Below, piece after piece: positions 10,216 to 18,724 of a stretch of 64,000 bases of DNA. The stretch's first letter is position 1. Each line of letters opens with the position of its first letter. The translations under genes were made by a program, and so were the position numbers. The notes beneath the pieces were generated by a model, which saw only the letters and a program-made list of their open reading frames with translations, was not told where the DNA came from and did no database searches. This DNA is from Corynebacterium curieae. GTDB lineage: Bacteria; Actinomycetota; Actinomycetes; Mycobacteriales; Mycobacteriaceae. The stretch spans positions 186,001 through 250,000 of the forward strand of contig NZ_JAKMUU010000003.1 in NCBI RefSeq assembly GCF_027570035.1, read 5' to 3'.

Positions 10216-10530
10216 CTAGCTGCCGAGTGAATCCACGGAGAAGGCAAGAAAGGCCATCACCGCGCCGAGCAGGCCGGTAAAGCAGGCATCGAAGCGACGC
10301 GAGCGCACGGCCAGCACGCCGACGCGACTGGAATCGCAGGTAAGGCGAACCACGGTGAGCCACAGCAAGGCGAGGCCGAGAAGTAACGTGGCCCGGCGCC
10401 AGTACTCGAAGACCGCGTAACCGCCGGAGACGACCACACCGGCCACGAAAATTCCGATGGCCGCCCACTGCGCGGCGGGCGGTAGCGGGGAGGGCGCGAG
10501 TTTGGCGTCGTGCGGGTTATCTAGATTCAC
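10216..10530 (-). CDS. DUF3017 membrane protein
   Basis: 104 residues with three hydrophobic segments (about 22-42, 46-63 and 83-99). This matches the small actinobacterial DUF3017 family, which sits directly after folD. The start overlaps the folD stop by four bases (ATGA type), so the two are translated together. Function is unknown; constant linkage to folD suggests a role connected with one-carbon metabolism or simply shared expression. Confidence 0.8.
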   Translation of the reverse strand: MNLDNPHDAKLAPSPLPPAAQWAAIGIFVAGVVVSGGYAVFEYWRRATLLLGLALLWLTVVRLTCDSSRVGVLAVRSRRFDACFTGLLGAVMAFLAFSVDSLGS

Positions 10531-11375
10531 GCCAACTTTTCCGCGCGCTCGACGATATTGCGCACTAGGAAAGCGCGGGTCAGTGGGCCGACGCCGCCTG
10601 GGTTCGGCGAGACGAATCCGGCCTTGTCCCAGCAGTCTGGGTGGATGTCGCCGGTGAGTTTGCCATCGACACGGGAGACTCCGACGTCGAGAAGCGCGGC
10701 TCCTTCCTTAATCATGTCCGCAGTAAGCATATGCGGCTGGCCGGCGGCGGCGATGACGATATCGGCCTCGCGGGTCTCGGCGGCCAGGTCTTTGGTGCCG
10801 GTGTGGCACAGGGTGACGGTGGAGTTCTCGCTGCGGCGGGTAAGCATCAGGCCAATAGGGCGCCCCACGGTCACGCCGCGGCCGATGACCACGGTTTTGG
10901 CACCGTCAAGTTCAACGCCGAAGCGGCGCAGCAGGTGCAGGCAGCCGTTCGGGGTACAGGGCAGGGGCGCATCCTCGTTGAGCACGAGCTTGCCCAGGTT
11001 GACGGGGTGCAGGCCGTCGGCGTCCTTTTCGGGGTCGATGCGCTCAAGGATAGCGTTTTCGTCCAGATGCTTGGGCAGCGGGAGCTGGACGATGTAGCCG
11101 GTGCAGGCAACATCAGCGTTGAGCTCATCGATGACGGCCTCAAGTTCTTCCTGCGTGACATCGGCCGGAAGGTCCTTGCGGATGGAGTTGATGCCGAGTT
11201 TTTCGCAGTCGCGGTGCTTCATTTTCACATAGGACTGGGAGCCGGGGTCCTCGCCCACAAGAACGGTGGCGAGGCCTGGGATAATACCCTTTTCCTTCAG
11301 CGTGGCCACGCGCTGGGCGAGGTCAGCGAAAATCTCGTCGCGGTACAGTGTGCCATCTAGTTTGGTAGCGCTCAT
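10527..11375 (-). CDS. folD: Methylenetetrahydrofolate dehydrogenase/cyclohydrolase FolD
   Basis: Bifunctional enzyme interconverting 5,10-methylene-THF and 10-formyl-THF with NADP(H). From ATG 11375 it has 282 residues; ATG 11384 adds three. Motifs are [14 protein letters not shown] with the catalytic lysine region (about residues 50-65), [10 protein letters not shown], and the Rossmann segment [32 protein letters not shown] near the C terminus is diagnostic. It is the first gene of a two-gene operon with the DUF3017 protein. Confidence 0.96.
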   Translation of the reverse strand: MSATKLDGTLYRDEIFADLAQRVATLKEKGIIPGLATVLVGEDPGSQSYVKMKHRDCEKLGINSIRKDLPADVTQEELEAVIDELNADVACTGYIVQLPLPKHLDENAILERIDPEKDADGLHPVNLGKLVLNEDAPLPCTPNGCLHLLRRFGVELDGAKTVVIGRGVTVGRPIGLMLTRRSENSTVTLCHTGTKDLAAETREADIVIAAAGQPHMLTADMIKEGAALLDVGVSRVDGKLTGDIHPDCWDKAGFVSPNPGGVGPLTRAFLVRNIVERAEKLA

Positions 11376-11398
11376 AGCCACCATCCTAGACTGAAGAC

Positions 11399-11869
11399 AT
11401 GAGCCAGCTGCACATTGTCTTTGATAACCCGGTCATCCCTACTAATACGGGCAACGCCATCCGCACGGCCGCGGTGACGGGCGCGAGCCTGCACCTGATT
11501 GAACCGCTGGGTTTCAATTTCGACGATAAGCACTTAAAGCGCGCCGGGCTGGATTATCACGATCTGGCCGATGTGCAGATTCACAAGGATTTTCAGGCCT
11601 GCATGGATGCGCTGCCGGGGGCGCGCGTATTCGCGTTTACCACGCATACGGATAAGTGGTTTACGGATATCGAATACCAGGAGGGCGATGTCCTACTCTT
11701 CGGCACGGAGCCGACCGGCCTGCCGGAGAAGCATATTAACCATCCGCGCGTTACGGACCGCGTGCGCATTCCGATGCTGCCGGCTAGGCGCTCGATGAAC
11801 CTGTCGAATTCGGCGTCGACGGCCGTATTCGAAGCGTGGCGCCAGCTGGGATTTAACGGGGCGGTTTAA
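11399..11869 (+). CDS. trmL: tRNA (cytidine/uridine-34 2'-O)-methyltransferase TrmL
   Basis: SPOUT methyltransferase that methylates the wobble ribose of tRNA-Leu isoacceptors using SAM. The 156 residues match the single-domain TrmL length. Visible signatures are [20 protein letters not shown] at the N terminus, [12 protein letters not shown] (trefoil-knot SAM site) and [18 protein letters not shown] at the C terminus. It is divergent from folD (23 bases between starts) and its 3' end overlaps the convergent PH-domain gene by 17 bases, with no terminator between them. Confidence 0.93.
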   Translation: MSQLHIVFDNPVIPTNTGNAIRTAAVTGASLHLIEPLGFNFDDKHLKRAGLDYHDLADVQIHKDFQACMDALPGARVFAFTTHTDKWFTDIEYQEGDVLLFGTEPTGLPEKHINHPRVTDRVRIPMLPARRSMNLSNSASTAVFEAWRQLGFNGAV

Positions 11870-13181
11870 GTCCTGGCAGTTGGCGGGAGCGCAGGCGGGT
11901 TAGGAGTGCGGTGGCGTCGGCAAGCGTGAGGTTGCGCGCGGCCATGCGCACAGGTCCCTGGACTAGGTCGAGGTCGACTGTGGCTAGGCCGAGCGCCTGA
12001 GAAATCGGCCCGCGGCGGTAGGTTAGCTCCTGGATATGGGAGGTGTGGATGGCCTTGACGCGGCGGTTGAGCCGGCCGTTGCGCACGATGACGTAGTCGC
12101 CGGTAAGCGCAACGGTTTGCTGGCGGTAGTCTAGCGGGGAGACCCACTTGGCGCGGGCCGGCGAGGCGTAGGTGGGCGCGGCGTCGGCCGGTAGGAATTG
12201 CCGGGCTTGGGCGAGGGTGCCCACTGGAAGGATTCGAGTGGAGCCAGAAGCCTTGCCGCTTGCCGACGCCCCATACCCCGCCACCGAAACCCTTACCTCG
12301 TACCAGCCCAACGGCCGCCAGAGGAAGGGCTGGGTAATTTGCACGGCGTGGATGCGGTCGAGGCGGATGCTTTGGCGGCGGCGATCGGCCAGGCCGTAAG
12401 TGATGTTGAGGACCTCGCCGTCGGTGCGGGCGTTGTATCGCCAAGAGGAATCGAGCACGTTCCATGCGCTGGGGAGCGCGCCGACGAGGATGGGGAGCGC
12501 GGTCGAAAGCGGCAGCTTTGTAGTTACCACAACGATGAGGAAACCGACGAGGAAAAGCGTGGAGGTGCGCAACGCGGCCGCCATAAGAGAGCGCGCGATG
12601 GGGATTTCGGGCACGAGGACCGGTTCTTCGGCCGCCGGGGCGGGTGCTTGGGCGCTGGTCGCGTCGGCGGCGGCCGGTGTGGGAGCGCCGTGGACGCGGG
12701 CGAGGATGTCATCGCGCAGGGCCTCGGCGTCGGCCTTTTTGAGGTAGGCGATTTCGATGACGGAAGATTGGCCGCCGGCGGTTTCCACGCGCACGGACGC
12801 TAGCCGGAATAGGCGTGCGATGACGGACTCGACGACGTCGACGGCCTGGGTGCGGTCATAGCGCGCGGTGCGCAATTGGCTGGAAAAGAGGCCGCGGCGC
12901 AGGGAAAGCTCTTCCGCGCCGAGCTGGTAGCCCATACGGCGCCACCACAGGCCGGAGGCGAGCCACACGACCGCGCAGACCGCAATGAAACCGGCGAGAG
13001 CTAAGGCGGTATCGCGCAGGGCCTCGCCGCGGTGTTCGCCAGTGATAAAGGCGAATATATCGCTCAGGGCCTCCATGTTGACGTTGAGGGCGAAACCCGC
13101 GATGAGGGCCAAGATGACTGACCACAGGCGCAGCAGCGGGGTAAGGCGGTGGACGCGACGGAAGCTCGGCTGGGTACTCAT
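11853..13181 (-). CDS. PH domain membrane protein, YdbT-like
   Basis: 442 residues. Two N-terminal membrane helices (about 15-33 and 58-80) are followed by a bacterial PH (DUF304) domain with GYQLGAEELSLRRGLF. A second pair of helices around residues 195-235 precedes two more PH-like domains (YNARTDGEVLNITYGLADRR and GDYVIVRNGRLNRR). This matches the YdbT family, usually paired with the shorter YdbS; here the YdbS-like gene overlaps its start by four bases. In Bacillus the pair protects against some antimicrobial compounds; a role here is inferred only. It carries two 14-mer repeat copies in opposite orientations. Confidence 0.85.
   Translation of the reverse strand: MSTQPSFRRVHRLTPLLRLWSVILALIAGFALNVNMEALSDIFAFITGEHRGEALRDTALALAGFIAVCAVVWLASGLWWRRMGYQLGAEELSLRRGLFSSQLRTARYDRTQAVDVVESVIARLFRLASVRVETAGGQSSVIEIAYLKKADAEALRDDILARVHGAPTPAAADATSAQAPAPAAEEPVLVPEIPIARSLMAAALRTSTLFLVGFLIVVVTTKLPLSTALPILVGALPSAWNVLDSSWRYNARTDGEVLNITYGLADRRRQSIRLDRIHAVQITQPFLWRPLGWYEVRVSVAGYGASASGKASGSTRILPVGTLAQARQFLPADAAPTYASPARAKWVSPLDYRQQTVALTGDYVIVRNGRLNRRVKAIHTSHIQELTYRRGPISQALGLATVDLDLVQGPVRMAARNLTLADATALLTRLRSRQLPGLKPPR
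11913..11926 (+). repeat. 14-mer repeat copy (exact), inside YdbT-like gene
   Basis: GGCGTCGGCAAGCG on the plus strand, near the 3' end of the YdbT-like gene, where it encodes LADA on the minus strand. Confidence 0.7.
12257..12270 (-). repeat. 14-mer repeat copy (exact), inside YdbT-like gene, inverted
   Basis: CGCTTGCCGACGCC on the plus strand, followed by CC. It is inverted relative to the copy at 11913 in the same gene and is read there in the non-LADA sense (gene sequence contains GVGKRQG-like codons in another frame), so peptide conservation does not explain it. Confidence 0.7.
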
Positions 13182-13639
13182 AGGCCGCTCATCCGTTCGC
13201 GGGCTTGGTGGGCAAGGCGGGTGCGGAGGGCGTCGGCAAGCGGGGCTTCTAGGCCCTTGATGGTGGCGTCCGTGCTAGCCGAGGCCGTATGGAGCTGCAA
13301 CTTTTTCAGCCCGAGCGCGCGGTCGATAGGCCCGGCGGTCACATCGACGAATTGGATGCGGCCGTAGGGCACGACGGTAAAGGTGTGCCAGAGCTTGCCA
13401 CGGGTAATGAGGAGTTCGTCTTCGGTTTCGAGCCAGCCCATGTTGCGCACTTGGGCGGGAATGAGCCAGAGCAACCAAAAGAAAAGGGCGACGAAAAGCC
13501 CGGCCACCCAGTAGAACCACGCGGTCCACCAGAAACCTGCCGCACCGGCGGCCGCGATGAGGACAATCATCCAGCTCAGGTGGTGGATATAGCGCGAGGT
13601 AACCAGGCGCGGCGAGACGGGATTCATTTCTTCGCTCAT
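13178..13639 (-). CDS. PH domain membrane protein, YdbS-like
   Basis: 153 residues from ATG 13639 (MSEEMNPVSPR...); the frame is open upstream, but that extension does not resemble the family. Two membrane helices (about 22-60, with a short turn) are followed by one bacterial PH domain containing LETEDELLITRGKLWHTFTVVPYGRIQFVD. This is the usual shape of YdbS partners. The stop overlaps the start of the YdbT-like gene, so both are likely made as a complex in the membrane. Confidence 0.87.
   Translation of the reverse strand: MSEEMNPVSPRLVTSRYIHHLSWMIVLIAAAGAAGFWWTAWFYWVAGLFVALFFWLLWLIPAQVRNMGWLETEDELLITRGKLWHTFTVVPYGRIQFVDVTAGPIDRALGLKKLQLHTASASTDATIKGLEAPLADALRTRLAHQARERMSGL
13229..13242 (+). 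repeat. 14-mer repeat copy (exact), inside YdbS-like gene
   Basis: GGCGTCGGCAAGCG, preceded by GGAG and followed by GGGC. It encodes LADA in the YdbS-like protein. Confidence 0.7.
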
Positions 13640-13782
13640 AGTTATTGACAGTATCAATCGAAGCCACATCCTTGCGCACCCTCGCGGCACTGTGTACTGC
13701 ATTGGACTGCCAGCCGGGAGACATTTTCGGCGTCGAATAGCAACCCTTGCCAGGGTGTTGGGTTTATGCAATACTTTGACTC

Positions 13783-14046
13783 ATGTCCCCAAAGAAGAAG
13801 CCCTCCGCACCCATTTATAACCGGGTACGTGTGCTGCGCGCCGAGCGGGACATGTCGCGCGCACAACTGGCTGAGGCCATCGACGTCAATCCCCAGACCG
13901 TCGGAGCCCTTGAGCGCGGCGACCACTCCCCCAGCCTGGACCTAGCCTTCCGCGTCTGCGAGGTCTTTGACCTCCCCGTGGAGGCCATCTTTTCCCGCCA
14001 GGAATTTGCCCCTATGTCCACTGAAATCTATAGGAAGAATTCCTAA
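13783..14046 (+). CDS. XRE-family transcriptional regulator
   Basis: 87 residues consisting of a single Cro/C1-type helix-turn-helix (about residues 15-70: LRAERDMSRAQLAEAIDVNPQTVGALERGDHSPSL in sense). This is the YozG/small-XRE type, which commonly pairs with a multi-span membrane protein. It starts at ATG 13783. The stop overlaps the next start by one base (TAATG), so the regulator and membrane protein are translationally coupled and probably autoregulated together. Confidence 0.88.
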   Translation: MSPKKKPSAPIYNRVRVLRAERDMSRAQLAEAIDVNPQTVGALERGDHSPSLDLAFRVCEVFDLPVEAIFSRQEFAPMSTEIYRKNS

Positions 14047-14543
14047 TGGCTAACACAATTCCTGCCTCTGTTTCCCACCGCAAGCGCTTAGTGTTGGCCG
14101 GTGATGTTTTTCTCGGCCTGGCCATCGTGGCGGCGGCCCTGCACTTCTTCGCGCTTGGCTTGTCTAATCTGCTGTGGCCGATTGCCGGCATTGCAGCCAC
14201 CATCTGTACCACGTGGCTGCGTCAATCCATCCGGCACCTCGTCGTACCTACTACGGAGATGGATGAGTACGAGCTTCGCCTGCATACTGACGCCCGCGAC
14301 AAGGGTCTCAAGACCGCTTTAATTACAGCAATAGTACTCTTCCTCGTCGCTGGTGCCACCGCATGTGGGCTGCGCTTCTTCGGCGCGGAGCAGGTTGCGG
14401 TGGAGCAGGCAACCTCTGGGGCTAATATCGCCATCTTCTTTGCCAAGCTCATCTATATCCAGCTGCTATGGATTCCGTTTGCGGTAGCCAAGGAATTGGC
14501 TAATAAGCTCAATGCGGACGAGCTGCGCAGCGGCGGAAACTAA
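14046..14543 (+). CDS. Four-helix membrane protein, partner of XRE regulator
   Basis: 165 residues with four hydrophobic helices (about 17-38, 40-58, 92-112 and 127-150). A charged cytoplasmic loop (TEMDEYELRLHTDARDKG) sits between helices 2 and 3. I do not recognise a named function. XRE plus DUF2178/DUF3796-like membrane pairs of this design are widespread; they may sense envelope state. The stop overlaps the convergent dnaE2 stop by three bases (CTAA). Confidence 0.75.
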   Translation: MANTIPASVSHRKRLVLAGDVFLGLAIVAAALHFFALGLSNLLWPIAGIAATICTTWLRQSIRHLVVPTTEMDEYELRLHTDARDKGLKTALITAIVLFLVAGATACGLRFFGAEQVAVEQATSGANIAIFFAKLIYIQLLWIPFAVAKELANKLNADELRSGGN

Positions 14544-17500
14544 CGGAAGTCGCGGGAACCGCGGGAGAGGAATTCGCCAAAGTCCAGCGGCTCTAGCTTG
14601 TCCGCGACCACGCTGACCGCGCCCGTGGCATTTTGCACGATGCCGCGGATAATCATTGCGCGGGCGGTGCGGGCCAAAACCTTATGCCGCGACCACAATC
14701 CGGGTGAGACCATCACGTTCATCAAGCCGGTTTCATCTTCCACGCCCAAAAAGGTCAGGCCAGACGCGGTGCGCGGGCGCTGGCGGTGAGTGATAATGCC
14801 GGCGATGCGCACGCGGGTGCCATCGGGGATATGGGGAAGTTGGGAGGCAGGGAGGACGTCGGCAAGCGAGGCACGCACCAGCTCCATCGGCTGCTGGTTA
14901 TGGGTCACGCCGGTGGCGGCGACGTCGGTAGCCATAAGCTCGAAGGCAGACATGCCGGGCAGGTGTGGCGAGGCCAGGGCGGACGTGCCGGGCAGCATAC
15001 CCTCGCGCTCGGTGGCGGCGACGCCGGCCTGCCACAACGCTTGGCGACGGTCCAGCCCAAGGCACTCCAACGCCCCGGCTATGGCCAGCGCTTCCACCTG
15101 CTCCACGCTGAGATCCGCCCGGCGCGAAAGATCGGACACGCTAGTAAAAGGCGCGGCCGCCTCCACCCGCTCGGCGGCGGACTCCCCCAGCCCCTTGATG
15201 AGGTTAAAGCCCAAGCGAATCTCGGCCGAGCCCGTCGCGCGGGCCTGGGCGCCGGAGTCATTAATGCTTACCGGCAGCACCCGCACGCCGTGGCGCCGAG
15301 CATCCTGAATAAGCGACTGCGGAGAATAGAAACCCATCGGCTGCGCGCGCAGCAACCCCACGCAGAATTCCGCCGGATAGTGGTATTTAAACCACGCGGA
15401 GAAATACACCAGCGACGCAAAGGACTGCGAGTGCGATTCCGGAAAACCATAGGCGGCGAAGGCCACAATCTTTGCCCACAGCTTATCCGCGACCTCGCCC
15501 TCAATACCGTTGGTCTCGCGCAGGCCGGCAAAGAAGCGGCTGCGCAGCGCGGCCATCCTTTCCGGGGAGCGCTTCGACCCCATGGCGCGGCGCAGGTCAT
15601 CGGCCTCAGCGCCAGAGAAGCCGGCGGCGTCAACCGCAATCTGCATCAGCTGCTCCTGGAAGAGCGGGATGCCCAGCGTCTTACCCAGAGATTTTTCCAG
15701 CACGGGGTGGTCATAGGTCACCTCCTCCAAGCCATCGCGGCGGCGCAGGTAGGGGTGCACGGATCCGCCTTGGATGGGGCCAGGCCGAATGAGTGCGACC
15801 TCTACCACCAGGTCAAAGAAACGGTGAGGTTTCAGGCGCGGCAGCGTGGCTAGCTGCGCGCGGGATTCCACCTGGAAGACTCCCACCGCATCGGCGCGGC
15901 AAAGCATGTCATAGACCTCCGGCTCGGCTAGATCTAGCTCCCACAGGTGCACCTCGCGGCCAGTGGTGGCGCGCACGGCATCAATCATGTGGTGCAGCGC
16001 CTCCAACATGCCGAGGCCCAAAAGGTCGAATTTCACCAGGCCAGCGGCCGCGCAATCGTCCTTATCCCACTGCAGCACGGAACGATTTTCCATGCGCGCC
16101 CATTCCATGGGCACGACGTCCGCAATGGGCCGATCGCACAGCACCATACCGCCGGAATGAATTCCTAGGTGGCGGGGCTGGCCGAGGAATTGCTCGGCCA
16201 AAGAGGAGACGTCGGCAGGCGGCTCGGAGGTACCTTTCGACCACGCATCGGCTGAGCCCTGCGGGTAACCCAGCGCACGCGCGGCATCGCGGGTTGCTCC
16301 CTTGCGGCGATAGGTAATGACATTAGCCACTTGCGCCGCACGATCCCGGCCGTGGGTGCGATACACGTACTGGATAACCTCTTCGCGGCGGCCGGACTCG
16401 ATGTCGATATCAATATCGGGCGGGCCATCACGGTCTGGGGAGAGGAAACGCTCGAAAAGCAGCTGCGCGGAGATGGGCTCGGCGTTGGTAATACCCAGCG
16501 CGAAGCACACCGCGGAGTTGGCGGCCGAGCCGCGGCCTTGGCACAGGATATTCTCGCGGCGGCAAAAATCCACCAGGTCGCATACGATCAGGAAGTAGCC
16601 GGGGAAGCCCAGCTGCTTGATGACGCCCAACTCATGCCGAATCTGCTTCCGCGCCGCCTGCCTAATCTCGGCCGGGCGCGAAGCATAGCGGTCCTTGGCG
16701 CGGCGCCAGGCCTCGTGCTCCAGCCAACTCATTTCGGTATGTCCCTCCGGCACCGGGAAATGCGGCAGATTGGGTGCGAGCGCGTCCCAGGTAAAGGAGC
16801 ATTCGCGAGCTAGGCGCACGGTTTCGGCAATAAGCTCCGGCCGATCGGGTAAGAGCTGAGCCATTTGCTCGCCGGACCGCAGCCAGCCGGCACCCATGGG
16901 GTGGGCATGCGGCGCGGCGGCAGCGAGGGATTCGCGGCGGGCTAAGGCGCGCTTGGCGGCGGCGAGCCGAGCTTGGTCGCGGGTGGCGGCCGCAGGCCGT
17001 GCGGTTGCGATAGCCCGCAGGTTATTGTATCTATCAAGAAAACGGTGCCGGTCCGCATCTTCGGGGGACATGCTGCACGAATATTCGAGAACTATGCTGT
17101 CTATTTTTATTCTTTCGAGCAAGTTATCGATTGCCGCCAATGCTTCCGGCCCTACTAGGAAGAAGCATTCATCTTCTAGTTCGCGCGCCACCTCATCCAA
17201 GGGCGGGTAAGCCACTTGCCCCTTCTCCCCCGCCTCCATCCGGGCGCGGGCAATGAGTCGCGATAGGCGGCGATACCCCTCCGGCGTGCGCGCCAGCACG
17301 GTCACCGGAGCCTCCACGAGGGATAACTCCGCTCCATATATGGCCGGAAGCCCTGCCCTAGCAGCAGCTTCGGCAAATTTCATCAGACCGTAAAAGCCAT
17401 CGCGGTCCACGATGGCCAACCCTTCGAGCCCTAGCTCCACGGCCCGAGCCACCAGCTCCTCCGGCTCGGCGGCGCCGTCGAGGAAGCTATACGAACTTAC

Positions 17501-17659
17501 CGCGTGCAGCTCCGCAAAGGGCACGGCGGAATGCCCGCGCTGGGCAGGAACCATTGGCCCGTGAAGGTGATTAACCGGCACGGGTGCAGCAGATTCACGG
17601 CCGGAGAGGATGCGCTCCACCCGCGGCCACGATAGTGTCCTTCCGCCATTAAATTTCAC
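14540..17659 (-). CDS. dnaE2: Error-prone DNA polymerase III alpha DnaE2
   Basis: SOS-induced translesion polymerase working with ImuB and ImuA'. 1039 residues from GTG 17659. An N-terminal PHP domain (about residues 45-250, PFAELHAVSSYSFLDGA) is followed by the palm with the catalytic acids in PPDIDIDIESGRREEVIQYV (about 420). A helix-hairpin-helix region follows, and a C-terminal OB fold (RVRIAGIITHRQRP). The linker near residues 180-220 is encoded by an AT-rich patch (plus 17030-17140). A consensus-like LexA box lies 17 bases upstream of the start. imuB-imuA' are about 4 kb away beyond metQNI rather than adjacent. Confidence 0.96.
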   Translation of the reverse strand: MKFNGGRTLSWPRVERILSGRESAAPVPVNHLHGPMVPAQRGHSAVPFAELHAVSSYSFLDGAAEPEELVARAVELGLEGLAIVDRDGFYGLMKFAEAAARAGLPAIYGAELSLVEAPVTVLARTPEGYRRLSRLIARARMEAGEKGQVAYPPLDEVARELEDECFFLVGPEALAAIDNLLERIKIDSIVLEYSCSMSPEDADRHRFLDRYNNLRAIATARPAAATRDQARLAAAKRALARRESLAAAAPHAHPMGAGWLRSGEQMAQLLPDRPELIAETVRLARECSFTWDALAPNLPHFPVPEGHTEMSWLEHEAWRRAKDRYASRPAEIRQAARKQIRHELGVIKQLGFPGYFLIVCDLVDFCRRENILCQGRGSAANSAVCFALGITNAEPISAQLLFERFLSPDRDGPPDIDIDIESGRREEVIQYVYRTHGRDRAAQVANVITYRRKGATRDAARALGYPQGSADAWSKGTSEPPADVSSLAEQFLGQPRHLGIHSGGMVLCDRPIADVVPMEWARMENRSVLQWDKDDCAAAGLVKFDLLGLGMLEALHHMIDAVRATTGREVHLWELDLAEPEVYDMLCRADAVGVFQVESRAQLATLPRLKPHRFFDLVVEVALIRPGPIQGGSVHPYLRRRDGLEEVTYDHPVLEKSLGKTLGIPLFQEQLMQIAVDAAGFSGAEADDLRRAMGSKRSPERMAALRSRFFAGLRETNGIEGEVADKLWAKIVAFAAYGFPESHSQSFASLVYFSAWFKYHYPAEFCVGLLRAQPMGFYSPQSLIQDARRHGVRVLPVSINDSGAQARATGSAEIRLGFNLIKGLGESAAERVEAAAPFTSVSDLSRRADLSVEQVEALAIAGALECLGLDRRQALWQAGVAATEREGMLPGTSALASPHLPGMSAFELMATDVAATGVTHNQQPMELVRASLADVLPASQLPHIPDGTRVRIAGIITHRQRPRTASGLTFLGVEDETGLMNVMVSPGLWSRHKVLARTARAMIIRGIVQNATGAVSVVADKLEPLDFGEFLSRGSRDFR

Positions 17660-17675
17660 CCCACACAGCGTAATA

Positions 17676-17691
17676 TCGAATTATTGTTCTA
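17676..17691. promoter_or_regulatory. LexA (SOS) box before dnaE2
   Basis: TCGAATTATTGTTCTA matches the actinobacterial SOS box TCGAACannTGTTCGA at all but three defined positions. It lies between dnaE2 (start 17659, minus) and metQ, in a position to repress dnaE2. Confidence 0.75.
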
Positions 17692-17720
17692 TACAACCCG
17701 GTGGGGCGTGATGCCCGCAA

Positions 17721-17736
17721 TAGACAAAGCGGTTCG
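17721..17736. promoter_or_regulatory. McbR-like operator before metQ
   Basis: TAGAC-aaagcg-GTTCG has a perfect left half of the McbR operator and two of five in the right half. Its reverse complement contains ACCGCTTTGTCTA, the same core found twice before metY. It sits 61 bases before the metQ start. Confidence 0.55.
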
Positions 17737-17796
17737 CTGATTGCTAAGTTGCTAAACAGTCAATTTATTTCAACTCCTACAAGAAGGGGATTCCCC

Positions 17797-18654
17797 ATGC
17801 AGATCCGTCGCGTAGTGGCTGCTACCGCCGCCGTAACCATTGCCGCCACCAGCCTGGTGGCCTGCTCCTCCGATGACTCCAAGTCCCTCAAGGTCGGCAC
17901 CACCGACGATGCTAAGCAGGCGTGGGTAGCGTTCGAACAGGAAGCAAAGAACGCAGGCTACGACATTGACATCACGCCTTTCTCGGACTACAACACCCCG
18001 AACCAGGCTCTGGACCAGGGCGAGCTGGATACCAATAACTTCCAGCACCTGAAGTTCCTGGCGGAATATAACCACGGCAACGGCACCAACCTGGTGCCGA
18101 TCGTGGCTACCGAGATCGTGCCGCTGGCACTGTTCTGGAAGGACCACGACTCGCTCGACGGCATCGAAGGCAAGAAGGTCGCCATCCCGAACGACTCCAC
18201 CAACCAGGCCCGCGCCATCAATGTGCTGGTCCAAGCCGGCCTTATCACCCTGAAGGACAAGAACAACCTGGAGCCGACCCCGCTGGATATCGACGAGAAG
18301 AAGTCCAAGGTCAAGGTCACCCCGGTAGACGCTGCGCAGACCACGTCCGCATATGGCGAGGGCACCCCGGCGATTATCAATAACTCCTTCTTGGAGCGCG
18401 CCGGCATCGACCCAGCCACCGCCATCTTCCAGGACGATCCGAACTCCGAAGAGGCAGAGCCGTACATCAACGTCTTTGCCGTCCGCGAAGAAGACGCAGA
18501 CAACGAAGACATCAAGAAGCTCGCCGAGCTATGGCACACCGACGCCGTTCAAAAGGGCGTCGACGAAGACTCCGCCGGTACCTCCGTTGAGGTGGAGCGC
18601 AGCCAGGAGGATCTGCAGAAGATCCTAGATAAGCTCGAAGCAGATCTGGACTAA
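17797..18654 (+). CDS. metQ: Methionine ABC transporter substrate-binding lipoprotein
   Basis: Binds extracellular L/D-methionine for the MetN-MetI importer. 285 residues from ATG 17797 with AGGGG ahead of it. The signal peptide ends in a lipobox SLVAC (cysteine at residue 23), so it is anchored in the membrane outer face. The NlpA/MetQ fold is visible in LKVGTTDDAK, DYNTPNQALDQGELDTNNFQH and KVAIPNDSTNQARA. A longer frame from 17701 lacks a signal peptide at its N terminus and is rejected. Gene order metQ-metN-metI is common in actinobacteria. Confidence 0.94.
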   Translation: MQIRRVVAATAAVTIAATSLVACSSDDSKSLKVGTTDDAKQAWVAFEQEAKNAGYDIDITPFSDYNTPNQALDQGELDTNNFQHLKFLAEYNHGNGTNLVPIVATEIVPLALFWKDHDSLDGIEGKKVAIPNDSTNQARAINVLVQAGLITLKDKNNLEPTPLDIDEKKSKVKVTPVDAAQTTSAYGEGTPAIINNSFLERAGIDPATAIFQDDPNSEEAEPYINVFAVREEDADNEDIKKLAELWHTDAVQKGVDEDSAGTSVEVERSQEDLQKILDKLEADLD

Positions 18655-18669
18655 TCACCCTTGCTTTTA

Positions 18670-18692
18670 CCCCGCCGGAGCCCCCGGCGGGG
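18670..18692 (+). terminator. Intra-operon hairpin between metQ and metN
   Basis: A perfect 9-bp GC stem (CCCCGCCGG with its complement) with a five-base loop, followed by TTTGG. It probably works as a partial terminator or 3'-end stabiliser, allowing more MetQ than MetNI. Confidence 0.7.
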
Positions 18693-18724
18693 TTTGGCAC
18701 TTTCCTAGCTAAGGACGCAAACAC

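Noticed and set aside
13695..13715. Third copy of the esxU/cassette promoter element (contains ATTGGACTG)
   Set aside because: Only the -10-like part matches; no GGAAC at the required distance.
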